This document shows, one piece after another, positions 1-8,150 of a stretch of 33,548 nt of DNA. Source of the stretch: Saprospiraceae bacterium (GTDB lineage: Bacteria; Bacteroidota; Bacteroidia; Chitinophagales; Saprospiraceae); the NCBI GenBank assembly GCA_013140975.1, contig JABFRV010000131.1:1-33548 (forward strand). Direction: 5' to 3'. Position 1 is the stretch's first letter. Each line of letters begins with the position of its first letter. The translations under genes were made by a program, and so were the position numbers. The notes below the pieces were generated by a model. The model was not told where the DNA came from and made no database searches. It worked only from the letters and a program-made list of their open reading frames with translations.

Positions 1-45
1 GTTTATGCCATTATTCTTTTATCATATAAAAATAAAATAAGTGTA

Positions 46-1248
46 ATGTCAATCCTAGATAATGAGCTAAAAAATAGACATTATGAGAATGTTATCATTA
101 TGGGTTTACAACTTAGTAATGTTATGTTCAATACAAATCAAAATGCTAATAGAATTAGAATAGGTAAAAAAGTTGAGGAAGCAATCTTAAGTTGTGATAG
201 AGAATTAGGGGAGATTATTATCGATGGGAAAGAATTATCAAAAGATTTCATAAGCGTTAAGTTAAACATAGATGATTTAGGTTGGTCATTGTATCAGTTA
301 GACAAAAAAAAGTGGGCAGAGGCCGTTGAAGTTATACTCAAAGGAGTTTACTCGGCTGAAAAAATGGCAATTGACTTAAATGCAATTAATGATTCGATGA
401 GTAGTGATTTCCTTAATATGGCATTAAAGGGTTATCGTCACCTAGTAGGAATATTTTTAGATAGTGATATTAAAAAAATAAAGGACGGCATTCTTATTGA
501 GAAAATAATTAAAACAATAATCTCATCAGGTAACATACTCAGAAATCATAACCTAACTGATTTTTTAAGTGACGCCACAATAGTTGAACATGATGACTTA
601 ACACTAAAAACTTACTTGTTAAATGGTATAGATGATGATTTGTATTTGAAAGATTTTATAGACAATGAGTTTTTGAGTAGAATGAAAAATATTATTAAAA
701 TTTACAACAAAATAGAGATTCAAGTCAAATCAAAGGCAGTAAGCGATTTGTATTACTCTTTTTCAAGAAACAATGTTAAGTTAATAAAATCTGAACCTGA
801 CCCACAAGCTAAAAGTAATTTGATTCAAGAAGCAAAAATATTTGCAGATTTATATAAAGGGTCCGAAAAGAATCATAAGAGTAAAAGATGGATAAGATAT
901 AGAAGCCTTATCAATGAACTAAATTTCGCCAATGTTAATAAAAATAATATATCAAATTTAATACATGAAATCACAGACACAATAATGCAATGTACAACAA
1001 GAACCGATTTACTCTATCGAAATTCTACATTATTAGTACACACTTTGGCAAAACAATTTGAACTTTCTGTTAAATCTAATTCTACGCTAACAGTTGGACA
1101 AAAGAAAGAAAAAATTCAATTATCCTTGACTAAAATAAACAAAATCAAAGAAGATTTAAAAAGGGTTGATGTTATTATTGATAGCGATTTTTTACAATCA
1201 CACAAAAGTGCTAAAAGTTATTTTAAAAAAGAAATGAACTCGTTATGA
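46..1248 (+). CDS. Unknown 400-residue protein, first gene of the small-molecule operon
   Basis: No family is recognised. The protein is soluble-looking, Lys/Asp/Asn-rich and probably mostly helical, with no signal peptide or membrane segment. The C-terminal part (about residues 345-400) is strongly charged and could form a coiled coil. The ATG at 46 is the first in the frame and has only AT-rich DNA before it, so it may open the operon, although the window edge hides anything further upstream. Its stop overlaps the next start by four bases (ATGA), which implies translational coupling. From position alone it is inferred to belong to the kinase/phosphatase/NIS-synthetase pathway that follows; no catalytic motif is visible. 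Confidence 0.75.
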   Translation: MSILDNELKNRHYENVIIMGLQLSNVMFNTNQNANRIRIGKKVEEAILSCDRELGEIIIDGKELSKDFISVKLNIDDLGWSLYQLDKKKWAEAVEVILKGVYSAEKMAIDLNAINDSMSSDFLNMALKGYRHLVGIFLDSDIKKIKDGILIEKIIKTIISSGNILRNHNLTDFLSDATIVEHDDLTLKTYLLNGIDDDLYLKDFIDNEFLSRMKNIIKIYNKIEIQVKSKAVSDLYYSFSRNNVKLIKSEPDPQAKSNLIQEAKIFADLYKGSEKNHKSKRWIRYRSLINELNFANVNKNNISNLIHEITDTIMQCTTRTDLLYRNSTLLVHTLAKQFELSVKSNSTLTVGQKKEKIQLSLTKINKIKEDLKRVDVIIDSDFLQSHKSAKSYFKKEMNSL

Positions 1249-1433
1249 AAGATTTAGAAATATTTGAAAACAGTAACTACATTGACCAATTTATTAATTT
1301 GATTAATGAGCTGGGTACAAATGAATTTAAACCACATGAAATTTTATTTAATAATATGAAAAAATTCATTCAAGACACTGATGAATTTAATAATAAGGTT
1401 ATAGAATTGCAAAAAAATGACTTGGAAGAATGA
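1245..1433 (+). CDS. Unknown 62-residue acidic small protein
   Basis: A short, acidic, helix-prone reading frame sits between two coding genes and overlaps both by four bases (ATGA at 1245-1248 and again at 1430-1433). Double coupling with no spare bases is the main evidence that it is real. The composition (many Asn, Glu, Asp, Phe and Leu, no Cys) suggests a small soluble protein that could act as a partner, carrier or adaptor of a neighbour. There is no Ser in a DSL-type context, so an acyl-carrier role is not supported. Function unknown. Confidence 0.6.
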   Translation: MKDLEIFENSNYIDQFINLINELGTNEFKPHEILFNNMKKFIQDTDEFNNKVIELQKNDLEE

Positions 1434-1999
1434 AAACAATATATCTAATATTAGGGGCAATAGGGTCGGGTAAAAGCACCCTAGCAGAATCATTAGGCTT
1501 AAAGTTGAATGTGGACTTTGTTAGTTCAGATTTATATAAAAAGGTTTATTTTAATAATTATGCAACCTTATCAACAGGCTATAGGAAAGCTGATTTACTT
1601 GTAAAGTTTAAATTAAGTATGAATTGCCAAAATGCTGTAAGCTTTATTTATGAACTTTGTCCCACAAACTTGGAGAAAATATTGACTATAACTGAATTGA
1701 AAAAAAAATATTCGTATCGTATAATCTCTTTCATAATTGGCACAGACAGTTCTCAAGTCAACATCAATAGAACAAAAAAGAGGATTCAGGTAGAGAACGC
1801 AGATTTTGTAGCAGTTGATAAAGTCGTTTCTAGATACGATTTGACTTTTGAGAATTTACCTCAATTAATTAGTATATCAGATGAGAATTATTTTATTGAC
1901 AATACAGATTTCTTTAAAGTAGTTGGATATATGAAAAACACAAAACTTCACCTGTTTAATAAGTCAAATTGGTTAAGTAATTTATTAATAAAAAAATAA
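1430..1999 (+). CDS. P-loop kinase, zeta-toxin/COG4185-like
   Basis: A 189-residue P-loop NTPase. The Walker A motif GAIGSGKST lies at residues 9-17 right behind the first beta strand. An SSD motif (residues 32-34) stands where zeta-toxin-like kinases carry substrate and base contacts. A segment NRTKKR...VDKVVSRYD (about 113-137) followed by FIDNTD (155-160) matches the lid and C-terminal pattern of the zeta-toxin/COG4185 predicted kinases. These enzymes phosphorylate sugars, sugar nucleotides or other small molecules. Here the operon context (second kinase, HAD phosphatase, isomerase, NIS synthetase) favours a metabolic kinase over a toxin, and no epsilon-type antitoxin is evident. The start overlaps the upstream stop by four bases. 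Substrate unknown. Confidence 0.75.
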   Translation: MKTIYLILGAIGSGKSTLAESLGLKLNVDFVSSDLYKKVYFNNYATLSTGYRKADLLVKFKLSMNCQNAVSFIYELCPTNLEKILTITELKKKYSYRIISFIIGTDSSQVNINRTKKRIQVENADFVAVDKVVSRYDLTFENLPQLISISDENYFIDNTDFFKVVGYMKNTKLHLFNKSNWLSNLLIKK

Positions 2000-2009
2000 A
2001 TAATTAGAA

Positions 2010-2693
2010 ATGAAATTAATATATCAAAATGAAGAGTTAGCAGAATTGCTTGTAAAGTTTGTCCTCAATAAATATAAATTCATTTATATTTCTGGGAATG
2101 GCGGTTCAGGAAAAACCACTTTTAGTAAAATTTTAGTGGACAAACTTGAATCAATGCAAATTGGTGTCAATTGCATTGATATGGATGAATTTGTTTTAGA
2201 TACAAAAATGCGTAAATCAGCTCAAAAACAATGGTTAGATGAATTTGGCAACAATAGAGTTAGTGAGTACACAACTTCATTTAAAGAGTCGTATTACCTT
2301 TCTGCAGCAGAGGTTATTATTCATTCCATAAAAAATGGATTGAATTGTTTCTATAAACCAAAGAAAAGCAAAACATTCGTTCAGGTATTTGCAAATTATC
2401 CAATAACAATTATTGAAGGTGTCGGCTCAGCATTTTTGGAAAAAAATAATGATGCTATTGGCTTATTTTTTATGTGTGATGAAGAGATAGAAGTGGCAAG
2501 ACGAATTCAAAGAGCAAGGGATGGCGAAAGCCAATTGGAGTATGTGGATGTAAAAAGGAAAGCAGTAGAACGAAATGAACAGTTTAGGATTAATATCTTA
2601 CCTAATAAATCAAAGTTTGATATAGAGCTGTCTAGTTTAGAAAATTATGATTTACAAATTACAAAAGATGCCCAAAAAATTTTTATTAAATGA
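2010..2693 (+). CDS. Uridine-kinase-like P-loop kinase
   Basis: A 227-residue P-loop kinase of the uridine/phosphoribulokinase type. It has Walker A GNGGSGKTT (residues 29-37), an acidic DMDEF motif (about 57-61) where this family places the substrate-binding Asp, the strand ITIIEG (about 132-137) corresponding to the family's hhhhEG motif, and an Arg-rich lid EVARRIQRARDGE (about 161-173). The reaction would be ATP-dependent phosphorylation of a hydroxyl on a nucleoside, sugar or similar molecule; the actual substrate cannot be read from the sequence. It follows the first kinase after ten bases and overlaps the HAD phosphatase by four bases. Two unrelated kinases side by side suggest two phosphorylations or two substrates in one pathway. 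Confidence 0.8.
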   Translation: MKLIYQNEELAELLVKFVLNKYKFIYISGNGGSGKTTFSKILVDKLESMQIGVNCIDMDEFVLDTKMRKSAQKQWLDEFGNNRVSEYTTSFKESYYLSAAEVIIHSIKNGLNCFYKPKKSKTFVQVFANYPITIIEGVGSAFLEKNNDAIGLFFMCDEEIEVARRIQRARDGESQLEYVDVKRKAVERNEQFRINILPNKSKFDIELSSLENYDLQITKDAQKIFIK

Positions 2694-3391
2694 AGTTGTT
2701 TTACAAGTATAAATATATAATTTTTGATTTAGATGATACCCTTTTTGATTATCAGGCTACAGAAATTGAATCTTTAAAACAAACCTGCAAAGATTTTGGA
2801 ATCCCTTTTAAAGAACAGGTTTCATACTATAACTATAAAGTAGCAAACAACATTGCTAAAAAATCAATTAATGCTTTAAATAGTCCTTCTGATTTTAAGT
2901 TGTTTCGCAATCAGAGAGCAAAACTTTTTTTGGAAAATGATAATAATAAAACTGTCAATGTCGAAGACTTTGTTGCCCTACAATTAAAGCATTCAGAAAG
3001 AGGAATTCTTATTGATGGTGTTTATGAAACTATAAAAGAAATTCACAATTTTGTTAAAGTTATTGTTGGCACAAATGGGTCAACACATCCCCGTTTAAAC
3101 AAAATTAGAAACTCTAAAATATCGTCTTTCATAAATCATTTTTACTCCTCTGAGATGTTAGGCTTACAAAAACCAAATCCAGAATTTTATTTGAAAATAA
3201 TAGACAATATGTCAATAGATAATATATCAGAAGTATTGGTTGTTGGAAATGATTTTAATAAAGATATTGTTGGAGCAATAAATGCAAAAATAGATTGTTG
3301 CCATTTCCCTTTTAATGAACCTATGAATTTAAATGAAAATGTCTTTACTATAGAAAGTTTTTCAGACCTTTTAAACATAATAAAACCTTAA
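2690..3391 (+). CDS. HAD-superfamily hydrolase, YjjG/noncanonical 5'-nucleotidase-like
   Basis: A 233-residue HAD phosphatase with all four motifs: motif I DLDDT (nucleophile Asp13, acid/base Asp15), motif II in VGTNG (Thr128-Asn129), motif III Lys161 in LQKPNP, and motif IV VVGNDFNKD (Asp188 and Asp192). A helical C1 cap lies between motifs I and II. Layout and length resemble YjjG, which removes phosphate from pyrimidine nucleotides, but HAD specificity is set by the cap and is uncertain. It overlaps the upstream kinase (ATGA) and abuts the TIM-barrel gene without a gap. It may release a phosphorylated intermediate made by the two kinases. Confidence 0.85.
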   Translation: MKLFYKYKYIIFDLDDTLFDYQATEIESLKQTCKDFGIPFKEQVSYYNYKVANNIAKKSINALNSPSDFKLFRNQRAKLFLENDNNKTVNVEDFVALQLKHSERGILIDGVYETIKEIHNFVKVIVGTNGSTHPRLNKIRNSKISSFINHFYSSEMLGLQKPNPEFYLKIIDNMSIDNISEVLVVGNDFNKDIVGAINAKIDCCHFPFNEPMNLNENVFTIESFSDLLNIIKP

Positions 3392-4201
3392 GTGATGCAA
3401 AAGAATATAAATTTTAACTTTAAGATGAATTCAACCCCAACTGAGCGTATAGCCTTTTTGGAGTCAGTTGGTTTCAATGGTGTTTTTTTGTACACTCAAT
3501 ATTCTCCAATAGATTACATTGAAGAAATAAGTAAGTCAAAATTAAATATAGAGACATTACATCTACCTTATAAAGAGATTGCTAATGGCACGGTTATCGA
3601 TTCTAAGTTTGTTAATTCTTTATGGTTTAATAATGATAGAAGCAATCAGTTTACTAAATGGTTGATTGAAGAGGTAAGATTTGCCCAAAAGTATGGAATA
3701 AAGAAAGTTGTTGCACATATTACAGGCGGCGAAAATCCTCCAGATTGGAATCAATATGGTTTGGATAATATTTCTAGAATCTTAGAAGAGTGCGAAAAAT
3801 GTGGTATTGATTTTTGCATAGAGAATACTCGTAGAATTGATTATATTCAATACGTTTTAGAGAATATTAAATCAGATAAATTAAAATTTTGCTTTGATAG
3901 TGGTCATGCAAATGCACTTACTAAAAATCTCGAAGATTTCCCATGGCAATCCTTCTCAAATAAATTAAGTTGCTTGCATCTTCACGATAATAACGGTTTA
4001 AAGGATGAGCATTTGCCTCCTTTTTTTGGAAATATTGACTGGAAATCACTAATAAATAAATTATTTGCATTTAATCCTAATTTGGAGTTAACGTTAGAGG
4101 TAAGGGCAAACGATGAACAAAGAGCCACACTCACTGATTTTGAATATTTGCAACTTTGTTTTCAAAGTGTTTCTAAACTCGAAACCATTTTAGATATTTA
4201 A
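3392..4201 (+). CDS. Sugar phosphate isomerase/epimerase (AP-endonuclease-2 TIM barrel)
   Basis: A 269-residue TIM barrel of the xylose-isomerase-like family. The expected divalent-metal ligands are visible: Glu144 in CIENT, Asp169 and His172 in FDSGHAN, His198 in LHLHDN and Glu236 in LTLEVR. Members isomerise or epimerise sugars and related polyols such as inosose or hydroxypyruvate. The start is a GTG at 3392 directly after the upstream stop, and an ATG at 3395 in the same frame is an equally good start. The gene ends four bases before the NIS-synthetase-like gene. In this operon it probably makes a sugar- or polyol-derived building block. Substrate unknown. Confidence 0.85.
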   Translation: MMQKNINFNFKMNSTPTERIAFLESVGFNGVFLYTQYSPIDYIEEISKSKLNIETLHLPYKEIANGTVIDSKFVNSLWFNNDRSNQFTKWLIEEVRFAQKYGIKKVVAHITGGENPPDWNQYGLDNISRILEECEKCGIDFCIENTRRIDYIQYVLENIKSDKLKFCFDSGHANALTKNLEDFPWQSFSNKLSCLHLHDNNGLKDEHLPPFFGNIDWKSLINKLFAFNPNLELTLEVRANDEQRATLTDFEYLQLCFQSVSKLETILDI

Positions 4202-4205
4202 AAAT

Positions 4206-5468
4206 ATGAAATTAGAAGAGTTTTGGAATAATCCAATTGAAGCATACTTAAAAGCAGAAAGATATGTTAATAATGGTTCTCGAAGTGGAATCAAAAATAC
4301 AACGTCCTTAGAAACATCTCCGTTATCTTCAATTGATGAGTTTGAGTTATATTCAATAGAGTCAGATGATTTAATTTGTATTGGTCAAGATGAAGAGTTT
4401 GTTTTCCCATCAAAATATGTATTAATACACCCTGATTTAGTTGAATCAGAGTTATTGCTTTCATACAAAGGATGTATATCAAGAACTAATATTAAAGTAA
4501 GTCCAACTGCAAGTGGAAGAACTACTTATTGTAGTGCATATGGTTGTTTTATAAAACTTGCGTATTTTGAAATTTTAGGAAGAATCCCAAGACATTTAGG
4601 ACTGGAAATATTGCAGTCAGCATTTGAGGTCACAAACAATTTGAAATCATTGATTGATGCAGGGGTTTGCAATAGTAGCTTTGCTATTCTCAGAGAAGAT
4701 AAAGGCTTATTAACTAAACTAAACCTTTCAGATTCAGAAACCTACGAATTGGGAGTAATATTTCGTGAAGGCAAACCATATCCTAGCATTCAAGAATATT
4801 TTGCTATGGTGCCTTTTTTCTCTTTATTTAGTAAGGAATTAAAGCCTGATTCTAATTGGGAATTATGTGAATATCAAGATGAGCCTTTAATTGTTCAATT
4901 ATTTTTACAGCAGAGCGAATTTTCAACTATTTCAGATTTTACTTTAAATAAAATTCTAAAACCTCTTTTTCATACTTATTTTGATTCTCTTTTATTAGGG
5001 GGTATTGAGCTTGAGGCTCATGCCCAAAATATGCTAATTTCAATAAGTAGAAATTTTGAAGTTAAGCAAATTGTATGTAGAGACTTGGAATCAGCAGGAA
5101 GAGATATTTCTTTAATGCAGGAAAGAAATATTTTCTTTAATGATATTGCAAAATCATACAAATACATAAAAAAAACTATTCCTGAAAGTGGTGAAAAATA
5201 TTCAACATATCAAAGAACACATAGTTTTATGTTTGATTTTAAACTTGGCGAATACATTGTAACTCCTTTAATCGATTGTATTTGTAATTTTGACCCAACC
5301 GTAAATAGAGATTTTCTTGTTTCTGAAATTAAATTATTTAACAGGGACTTTATAGAGCAGTTTCCAAGCGATTATTTTCCAGTTCAATGGTGCGATTATG
5401 ATGATGTTGTATGGGGCAATAGTGTGAAAAAAAAATATAACTGGTATGACAATCCAAAGTATAGATGA
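4206..5468 (+). CDS. IucA/IucC-family (NIS synthetase-like) protein
   Basis: A 420-residue protein with the hallmarks of NRPS-independent siderophore synthetases. IHP (residues 74-76) corresponds to the vHPWQ region, SPTASGRT (99-106) to the ATP-binding T-S-x-R-T loop, and ELEAHAQN (268-275) followed by CRDLE (about 291-295) to the C-terminal EaHgQN...RD motif. Such enzymes adenylate a carboxylate, classically citrate, and condense it with an amine or alcohol. This one is clearly shorter than the usual 580-620 residues, and no hydroxylase, acetyltransferase, TonB receptor or siderophore exporter is near. A different amide or ester product is therefore possible. It overlaps the serine hydrolase gene by 23 bases. 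Confidence 0.8.
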   Translation: MKLEEFWNNPIEAYLKAERYVNNGSRSGIKNTTSLETSPLSSIDEFELYSIESDDLICIGQDEEFVFPSKYVLIHPDLVESELLLSYKGCISRTNIKVSPTASGRTTYCSAYGCFIKLAYFEILGRIPRHLGLEILQSAFEVTNNLKSLIDAGVCNSSFAILREDKGLLTKLNLSDSETYELGVIFREGKPYPSIQEYFAMVPFFSLFSKELKPDSNWELCEYQDEPLIVQLFLQQSEFSTISDFTLNKILKPLFHTYFDSLLLGGIELEAHAQNMLISISRNFEVKQIVCRDLESAGRDISLMQERNIFFNDIAKSYKYIKKTIPESGEKYSTYQRTHSFMFDFKLGEYIVTPLIDCICNFDPTVNRDFLVSEIKLFNRDFIEQFPSDYFPVQWCDYDDVVWGNSVKKKYNWYDNPKYR

Positions 5469-6378
5469 TTTCAAGAGTAAGTTCAACGAGCTTGTTGAAA
5501 TAATTAAAACAAATCCAGAATTAAATGTCATTAACCTTAAAGCATCACTAGCAGACATTCACTTGTCTCATGATTTTGGTAGTATTGTTGCTCCTCATAA
5601 CACTAGGTCAATCTCCAAGTTAATACTTGCTTATTGTTATGGTATATTCTTAGAAAAGTATAATCAGGGTTTTATTTCTTTAGACAGTGAAATATCAACT
5701 CTTAACCTGTCAAGCCAATACCTAAAAGAAAAATTAGCTAATGTTACTATAAAGCATTTGCTCACTAATACTATTGGATATGACAGAGAATTACTGTTTA
5801 GTAAAGATATTAAAGCTTGTGGAGAGCATGATTTGATACAAATATTATTAGACGAAGAATTAAAGTATCCACCAGGTAATCATTTTGTATACTCCAATGC
5901 TTCCAGCTATGTTTTGTCAATAATTTTTCAAGATATAACAGGCATGAATATTTCTGTGTTTGCTAATCAGTTTATTTTTAAAAAGATTGGTATAGATGAA
6001 TTTGAATGGGGCAACTATGGTTCTTATTGTAAAGGAGGAACAGGATTGTATTTAAACATAAACAATCTTCATAGTATTGGAACACTATTGCTTAATGATG
6101 GCCGATTTAATAGTATACAAATAGTGCCAAAAGGATGGATTAAAACGATGTGTAAGCCACATGTACATAAACTGAACAAAGATTATACCAATGACCCATT
6201 AGGTCGAAAAGCTTATGGTTTTTGTTTATGGATTATTGATGAGAATGTAGTGTTTTCGAATGGGAATCAGGGGCAGTTTTTAATTGTAAACAAAGAAAAG
6301 AAAATTGTTGTTTCTGTAATGTCCGATAGCAGAAAACCTATTGAAATTGCAACATATTTAAAAAAAATAGTTTTTTAA
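5446..6378 (+). CDS. Serine hydrolase, class C beta-lactamase/transpeptidase fold
   Basis: A 310-residue beta-lactamase-related hydrolase. The SxxK catalytic motif is SISK (Ser55-Lys58), the YxN motif is YSN (149-151) followed by the family-typical S-Y-x-L helix, and a glycine-rich NGNQGQF stretch near the C terminus takes the place of the HxG/KTG strand. No signal peptide is visible, so it appears cytoplasmic, unlike true beta-lactamases. Members hydrolyse or transfer esters and amides, for example EstB-like esterases. As last gene, overlapping the NIS-synthetase-like gene by 23 bases, it may process, trans-esterify or detoxify the product. No clear terminator follows. Confidence 0.85.
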   Translation: MTIQSIDDFKSKFNELVEIIKTNPELNVINLKASLADIHLSHDFGSIVAPHNTRSISKLILAYCYGIFLEKYNQGFISLDSEISTLNLSSQYLKEKLANVTIKHLLTNTIGYDRELLFSKDIKACGEHDLIQILLDEELKYPPGNHFVYSNASSYVLSIIFQDITGMNISVFANQFIFKKIGIDEFEWGNYGSYCKGGTGLYLNINNLHSIGTLLLNDGRFNSIQIVPKGWIKTMCKPHVHKLNKDYTNDPLGRKAYGFCLWIIDENVVFSNGNQGQFLIVNKEKKIVVSVMSDSRKPIEIATYLKKIVF

Positions 6379-7200
6379 CCTTCTTTTTTAAACATTACCC
6401 TTAGCTGCCACCGCACAGAAAAGACGGCTTAGTGCTTTGCCACCGCACAAGCAAACGCTTCAAAGCACTCTATGGTATTGCAGTCAGTTTTTAACTGTCG
6501 TATTTTTTGTGGCTATGCTTCCCAAGCATTTGGCACATTGCCTGTTCCGCTTTACTCCACAGTCAAAGAGCCAAGCCAAGCCAGAGCATAGCAACAAAAA
6601 AACGCTACACTCCAACCACCACCACCGTTTCGCTTATGCCAGTATAAAAACTGCCTGAAGCTAAATTACATAATGTTGCATTATAGCACAGCCTTTTTCC
6701 CAGCTTGTGCAAGCACCCAAACGCACAGTCTGTCCTATAATAACATTATGTAAAATAGCCAATACCATAGGCATTAAAAAAAGCAATTTGTTAGTTTACT
6801 TATTTTATCGGTATTGCTTTTTTTAATGCAAGCCGTCTTTTCTACCCACCGCACACAGCATCAGTAAACCATCCCTACGCCCCACCCACCCATTTTCAGC
6901 GGTATCAGAAAAAATAAAGCATTTGTTTTTTGCTGGCTATGTGCTGCATAAAGTGTTCATTTATTCCATTCCACTTCGTTTCAGAACGCCACTTCGTGGC
7001 ACTACTTTCACTTTGCTACATTTCATAAATTTCTCACATTATTTCAGCACCGCACAGCACGAGTATTTCGTGCCTCATACACTTGCTTCTTAGCCACCGC
7101 ACATTTTTCATCGGTATGCTTTATTTTTTCTGAGATTTATTGCCCCATGCCTACGCTTCTGATGGTCATTGAAAATTTATAAAGAAAAGGATATTTAATT
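6379..7200. repeat. Hairpin-rich noncoding island with ACCGCAC words
   Basis: No convincing gene. The stretch is richer in GC than the operon before it and carries several perfect inverted repeats: 6419-6430 with 6830-6841 (AAAAGACGGCTT / AAGCCGTCTTTT), 6666-6677 with 6742-6753 (TTACATAATGTT), 6771-6787 with 6813-6829 (GCATTAAAAAAAGCAAT), and 6905-6922 with 7116-7133 (18 bases). Small hairpins occur at 6988-7000 (GCCAC-TTC-GTGGC) and 7057-7073 (GCACGA-GTATT-TCGTGC). The word CACCGCAC occurs five times (near 6409, 6441, 6847, 7048, 7095). The 6771/6813 and 6419/6830 repeats are nested, with their right arms directly adjacent, so the block 6419-6841 can fold as one large structure. Function unknown. 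Confidence 0.7.
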
Positions 7201-7253
7201 GATAATTCTTTTCCAAAGAAAAAAACAACAGGAACAAAAAGGAAAGCAAAGTT

Positions 7254-7385
7254 AGGTGGCGGGCTGATAAAAAAGCAAAAAGACTACGGCATAATAAAAA
7301 GAGAAAAAAGCTACGCTTTATTTTTTTCTCTTTTTAGCCTTCGGCACTTATTCCGTTTCCTTTTGGCTTTTTTGCCTCGCCACCT
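7254..7385 (+). repeat. Structured element, copy 1
   Basis: Outer stem AGGTGGCG (7254-7261) with CGCCACCT (7378-7385), helped further out by GAAAGC/GCTTTC and AAAG/CTTT pairs. The conserved left core AGACTACGGCATAAT lies at 7281-7295, and the right core with ACTTATTCCGTTTCC at 7346-7360. Inner stem AAAGAGAAAAAA with TTTTTTCTCTTT, and a mini-hairpin GCC-TTC-GGC at 7337-7345. The cores pair imperfectly with each other (ATAA/TTAT, ACGG/CCGT). The outer and inner stems and the mini-hairpin differ in sequence from copies 2 and 3 but keep pairing. It ends about 95 bases before the gene at 7481. Confidence 0.75.
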
Positions 7386-7480
7386 CTTTGAATGCTTTCT
7401 TTTTTTTCTGTTTTTTTCTTTGTAAAAATATTTGTTGGTTTTAGCCACAGCAAGGAACAAAGCAGCTCACAATTAAAGCG

Positions 7481-7912
7481 ATGTTCAAAATGCAAAAAGT
7501 AAACATTTACACCTACAATCCAAAAAATCAAAGTAATGAATTTGATATTTACGCCTTATGTAAGGGCTTAAATAGTGGCAAACCACTTGAAAAACCTTGT
7601 CCTAACTCTTTTGTATTAGCTTGTAAGAATCAAGCTGAAAAAGACTTTTATACAACATTGCTTTTTGGTCTATGGAAAGCAAAGCATTTTTACCCATATC
7701 ATACAGGGTCAGTAATTCCATTTATAAGAATTTCAGATTTTAGGCAAGTTGTTAAAGAGCAAGCCCAAATAGTTAATGCCGAAGCTTTTGCAAAAGATGT
7801 ACAGAAAGTAAAACTTATAGAAGCAAAGCAAAAACAGATCTACGAACAAATGGCACTACTAAACGATGTCAAAAGAGCCCTTATTTACAGGCATTTCAAG
7901 AGCAAATCTTGA
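7481..7912 (+). CDS. DUF6943-like conserved Bacteroidota protein
   Basis: A 143-residue soluble protein. The core (LCKGLNSGKPLEKPCPNSF at about residues 27-45, then KDFYTTLLFGLWKAKHFYPYHTGSVIPFI) resembles, from memory, the DUF6943 family found in Bacteroidota mobile and accessory regions; this naming is not verified. The C-terminal half is a charged helix. Two starts are possible: ATG 7481 (MFKMQKVN) and ATG 7490 (MQKVN); the second fits the usual family start better. Structured element copy 1 lies upstream and copy 2 follows 54 bases after the stop. Function unknown. Confidence 0.75.
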   Translation: MFKMQKVNIYTYNPKNQSNEFDIYALCKGLNSGKPLEKPCPNSFVLACKNQAEKDFYTTLLFGLWKAKHFYPYHTGSVIPFIRISDFRQVVKEQAQIVNAEAFAKDVQKVKLIEAKQKQIYEQMALLNDVKRALIYRHFKSKS

Positions 7913-7965
7913 TGGTGACTGTAAGTGCCGACTACTGCCATAAAAAAAATATAAATATGCAAAAG

Positions 7966-8123
7966 TAGCAAGGGTGGCAACGCACAAAGCCAACCAAAAA
8001 AAACCAAAAGACTACGGCATAATGCAAAAAAAAAGTTGCAAGGCAAAACCAAATTTGCATCTATTTTTTTGCACCCTTCGGGACTTATTCCGTTTCCTTT
8101 TGGTTTTTTTATCCCCCTTGCTA
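7966..8123 (+). repeat. Structured element, copy 2
   Basis: Outer stem TAGCAAGGG (7966-7974) with CCCTTGCTA (8115-8123). The conserved left core AGACTACGGCATAAT is at 8009-8023, preceded by an A-rich CCAAA arm. Inner stem GCAAAAAAAA with TTTTTTTTGC, mini-hairpin CCC-TTC-GGG at 8074-8082, then the right core ACTTATTCCGTTTCC and CTTTTGGTTTTTTT. The A-rich arm pairs with the final T-run. It ends 27 bases before the ATG of the small gene at 8151. Bases in the stems are replaced relative to copy 1 on both sides, so pairing is preserved. Confidence 0.8.
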
Positions 8124-8150
8124 TGAAAAGCATATTAAATTTTTTTTATT

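Noticed and set aside
1430-1999. Zeta-toxin of a toxin-antitoxin pair
   Set aside because: No epsilon-like antitoxin, and the gene sits in the middle of a metabolic-looking coupled operon; the 62-residue neighbour has no antitoxin signature.
6437-6658. 73-codon frame on the + strand
   Set aside because: Low-complexity His/Lys/Gln composition, inside the inverted-repeat island, with no homology or context support.
7885-8133. 82-codon frame on the - strand covering structured element copy 2
   Set aside because: It is made largely of the repeat element read backwards; similar open frames appear at the other copies.
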